From Guadua angustifolia (lineage: Eukaryota > Streptophyta > Magnoliopsida > Poales > Poaceae): 64,000 nucleotides of DNA. How positions within the stretch are numbered: the stretch's first letter is position 1; every line of letters starts with the position of its first letter. The notes beneath the pieces are model-generated. The model was not told the origin of the DNA and did not search any database. It was given only the letters and a program-made list of their open reading frames with translations. The position numbers and the translations under genes are program-made. The stretch spans positions 45,182,466-45,246,465 of the forward strand of contig CM070512.1 of assembly GCA_036346375.1 (NCBI GenBank), written 5' to 3'. This document shows positions 62,131 to 64,000 of this stretch, piece after piece.

Positions 62131-62995
62131 CGATATCGACCTTCTACTTGCTTGCTTTAAATATGACTAGTCGATGGATGAGCATTAGGGCTGGAGTCTA
62201 AACTAATATACCACCGGGGTCATCAACAGTGTTTAACAGGTGGTATAAGAGCATCTCCAAGAGGAGCCCTAAATAGGTTGCTGATTGTAATTATAGGGCT
62301 TTGATGGAAAAAAACCACTCCAACAGAGGTTGTATTTTGAGAAAAATTATCAAAATAGGTTTAGGACTCGGAACCCTGTTGCTATATTTAGCAACGCTCC
62401 TCTCGGACCCTATCGGTGGAGCTCTTCAATGAGGCGCCGTACCAGGCCTATAAGCTATAGTAAGATATAGGATACAAAGATGTACTTCCTCCATCCAAAT
62501 TTATAAGGGGTATTTTTCCAAAAGTTCAGGCACTCCTTTCCTGGTTCGGTCAAAGAACATGTGAGATGACTTCCCTCCTGCCCTCCTGGTCCTTCTCTTT
62601 GGCCGAATTAACCATCATAGCGTGCAGATTTGTTCCGTTATTTGCGCCTGACTTTCCTTGGCCGAACTAACCAGCTGGCCTCCGAATTCCCCTCTTCTTC
62701 CGGCTTTTTGTGATGGCCTTTGCTTCCTCCCACACGGATAACTAGACGTGGGCCCTCCCCTCCCCACCCCTGCCCCGGCATAGTGACTGTGTGCCACCAG
62801 CCTTGCCAATAGTATCATGGGTTATGTCTTGTATGTATCAATCTAAACATGATCCATTCGAGCATACTGAGATATACTTAATTAGTAGGGTCGGCACGGC
62901 CCATTCGAACGGGAGTCAGGCTAGACCTTATAGGCCGAGTCATACCGCGTGTGCCACGTGCTGGTTCAAAAAAACCCGGTGTAACACGAATAACA

Positions 62996-63115
62996 TTGTA
63001 CGTTGCTACATGCAATGGCACTTTCCTAATGGCAGACGCATGCCCAGCCCGATGGCCACCTATTAACGTTGTACGCTGCTGCATGCACAGGTACTTTCCT
63101 AATGGCAGCCGCATG
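62996..63115. repeat. Two-copy tandem repeat, period 74 bp
   Basis: TTGTACGTTGCTACATGCA (62996) and TTGTACGCTGCTGCATGCA (63070) start two copies that share ACTTTCCTAATGGCAG and GCATGC. Short frames through it arise from the repeat and show no domain. Confidence 0.65.
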
Positions 63116-63458
63116 CACCTGATCCTTTCCATGCAATAGTGTTTCTTCCTATTTTCCCATCCACTTGCATGCAATTCTTTTCTCTATAGTCCCCACGGCC
63201 AGAACTGCCCCGATGTCCATGCACTGCACTAGCACATGTTTCCCTCGCACAGCTAGCCTCACCTTCTTTCTTCTCTTGGTGTAAATCATCCGTATCAAAA
63301 AGTGATACCGTTATATTTGTATTTGCAAGCACTTTTGTATTATTATGATTTTATACCTATGAACAAAGTGTTACAAAAAAATTAACAGTGAAACTTTAGC
63401 TTTGAAGACCGTATCAAATCAAGACGTACCATATAGAAATAAATCAGAGGGACTATAT

Positions 63459-64000
63459 GTTGGAATTAATTCAATAGAAGAAGTTAAGGAGTATCGGATT
63501 TTAGTCCCATATTACTTAGCTAGATGGAGCGAAACTAACTTATAAGGGGAGCTCTTGTATGAACTTTAGTGTGAGTTTGTGGCAAGACTAGAGGTACACA
63601 CGATTGGCTATGTTAGGCTATGTACACATATGTGCGCGTATTGCGTATTTACTTAACCTTTTGCCACGTGTATCGATTATACTACATCACCTTACACCTC
63701 GATTACCGACGTGGCACCATGAACTCAGGGAAAAGCACGTTCTCATGCGGCTAGTCCATTCACCCGTGATGTGAGATTTCAGGGGTAGTTCCTAGAATCG
63801 TGGCAATTCGATTTGTGTTATCGCGAGATGGTTTTAGTTGTACACCCTTTTATAAGGGAGATGTCCTTGTTCATGAAGGGGCACAACAGAAAACCAATCT
63901 CGCCCTCCTTCGAAACTCTCTGTTTCCTCCGTGCTTGCTGTTATCCAAATTGTTCCATCCCTTCGCTTGTCGTGCAATGGGAGTAAGGGAGAGCAGTGTC
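63459..64000 (+). repeat. Probable LTR running off the right edge
   Basis: The sequence starts TGTTGGAATTAATTC, a common LTR beginning, and contains a TATA-like TTTATAAGGGAG at 63849-63860 with a C/T-rich leader-like region after it. Both are in the order expected of a plant LTR on the plus strand. The second LTR and TSD are outside the window, so this is a provisional call. Confidence 0.45.

Overview
This is nuclear DNA from a flowering plant, most likely a grass (Poaceae). It carries a plant obtusifoliol 14-alpha-demethylase (CYP51G), an 18-exon augmin subunit 3 gene and a WVD2/WDL-type TPX2 gene. All have plant-style introns and GC-rich 5' exons, and they sit in a sea of TRIM, hAT, MITE and Ty3/gypsy sequence. 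I cannot name the species from sequence alone.

Layout: 1-9 kb is repeat-derived: an LTR-like repeat (about 0.6-2.0 kb) and a broken TTF/DUF4371-type hAT transposase gene (3.1-4.85 kb) interrupted by another repeat (4.86-6.5 kb). A foldback MITE lies at 9.03-9.31 kb. CYP51 (minus strand, two coding exons) runs from 14756 to 9850. Its 3.4-kb intron holds a tandem array of five TRIM LTRs with a matching target-site duplication (TSD). A 3.3-kb BED-finger hAT transposon (15496-18788, near-perfect 8-bp TSD) sits about 165 bp upstream of the CYP51 TATA box. From 19.36 to about 22.5 kb lies a second LTR-like repeat with a striking set of about 15 small hairpins of constant loop. Two non-autonomous hAT elements with 8-bp TSDs follow (22825-23014 and 24193-25387).

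The augmin subunit 3 gene (minus, 34261-26801) can be assembled exon by exon into an uninterrupted 602-residue frame. A 76-residue candidate secreted peptide gene (minus, 35882-35652) follows, then MITE-rich intergenic DNA. The WDL-type gene (minus, 45064-41368) shows two single-base losses in short homopolymers relative to the frame its own sequence otherwise supports. A complete-looking Ty3/gypsy LTR retrotransposon (48438-56134, TSD TGTTT) follows, with LTRs of 896 and 891 bp but broken reading frames. The rest (56.1-64 kb) is AT-rich, locally duplicated intergenic sequence with a probable LTR starting at 63459 and running off the window.

The host genes do not form a pathway. AUG3 and the WDL-type protein both act on microtubules (nucleation and bundling), while CYP51 makes membrane sterols. 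Most of the novelty lies in the repeats, above all the constant-loop hairpin family at 19.95-21.83 kb.
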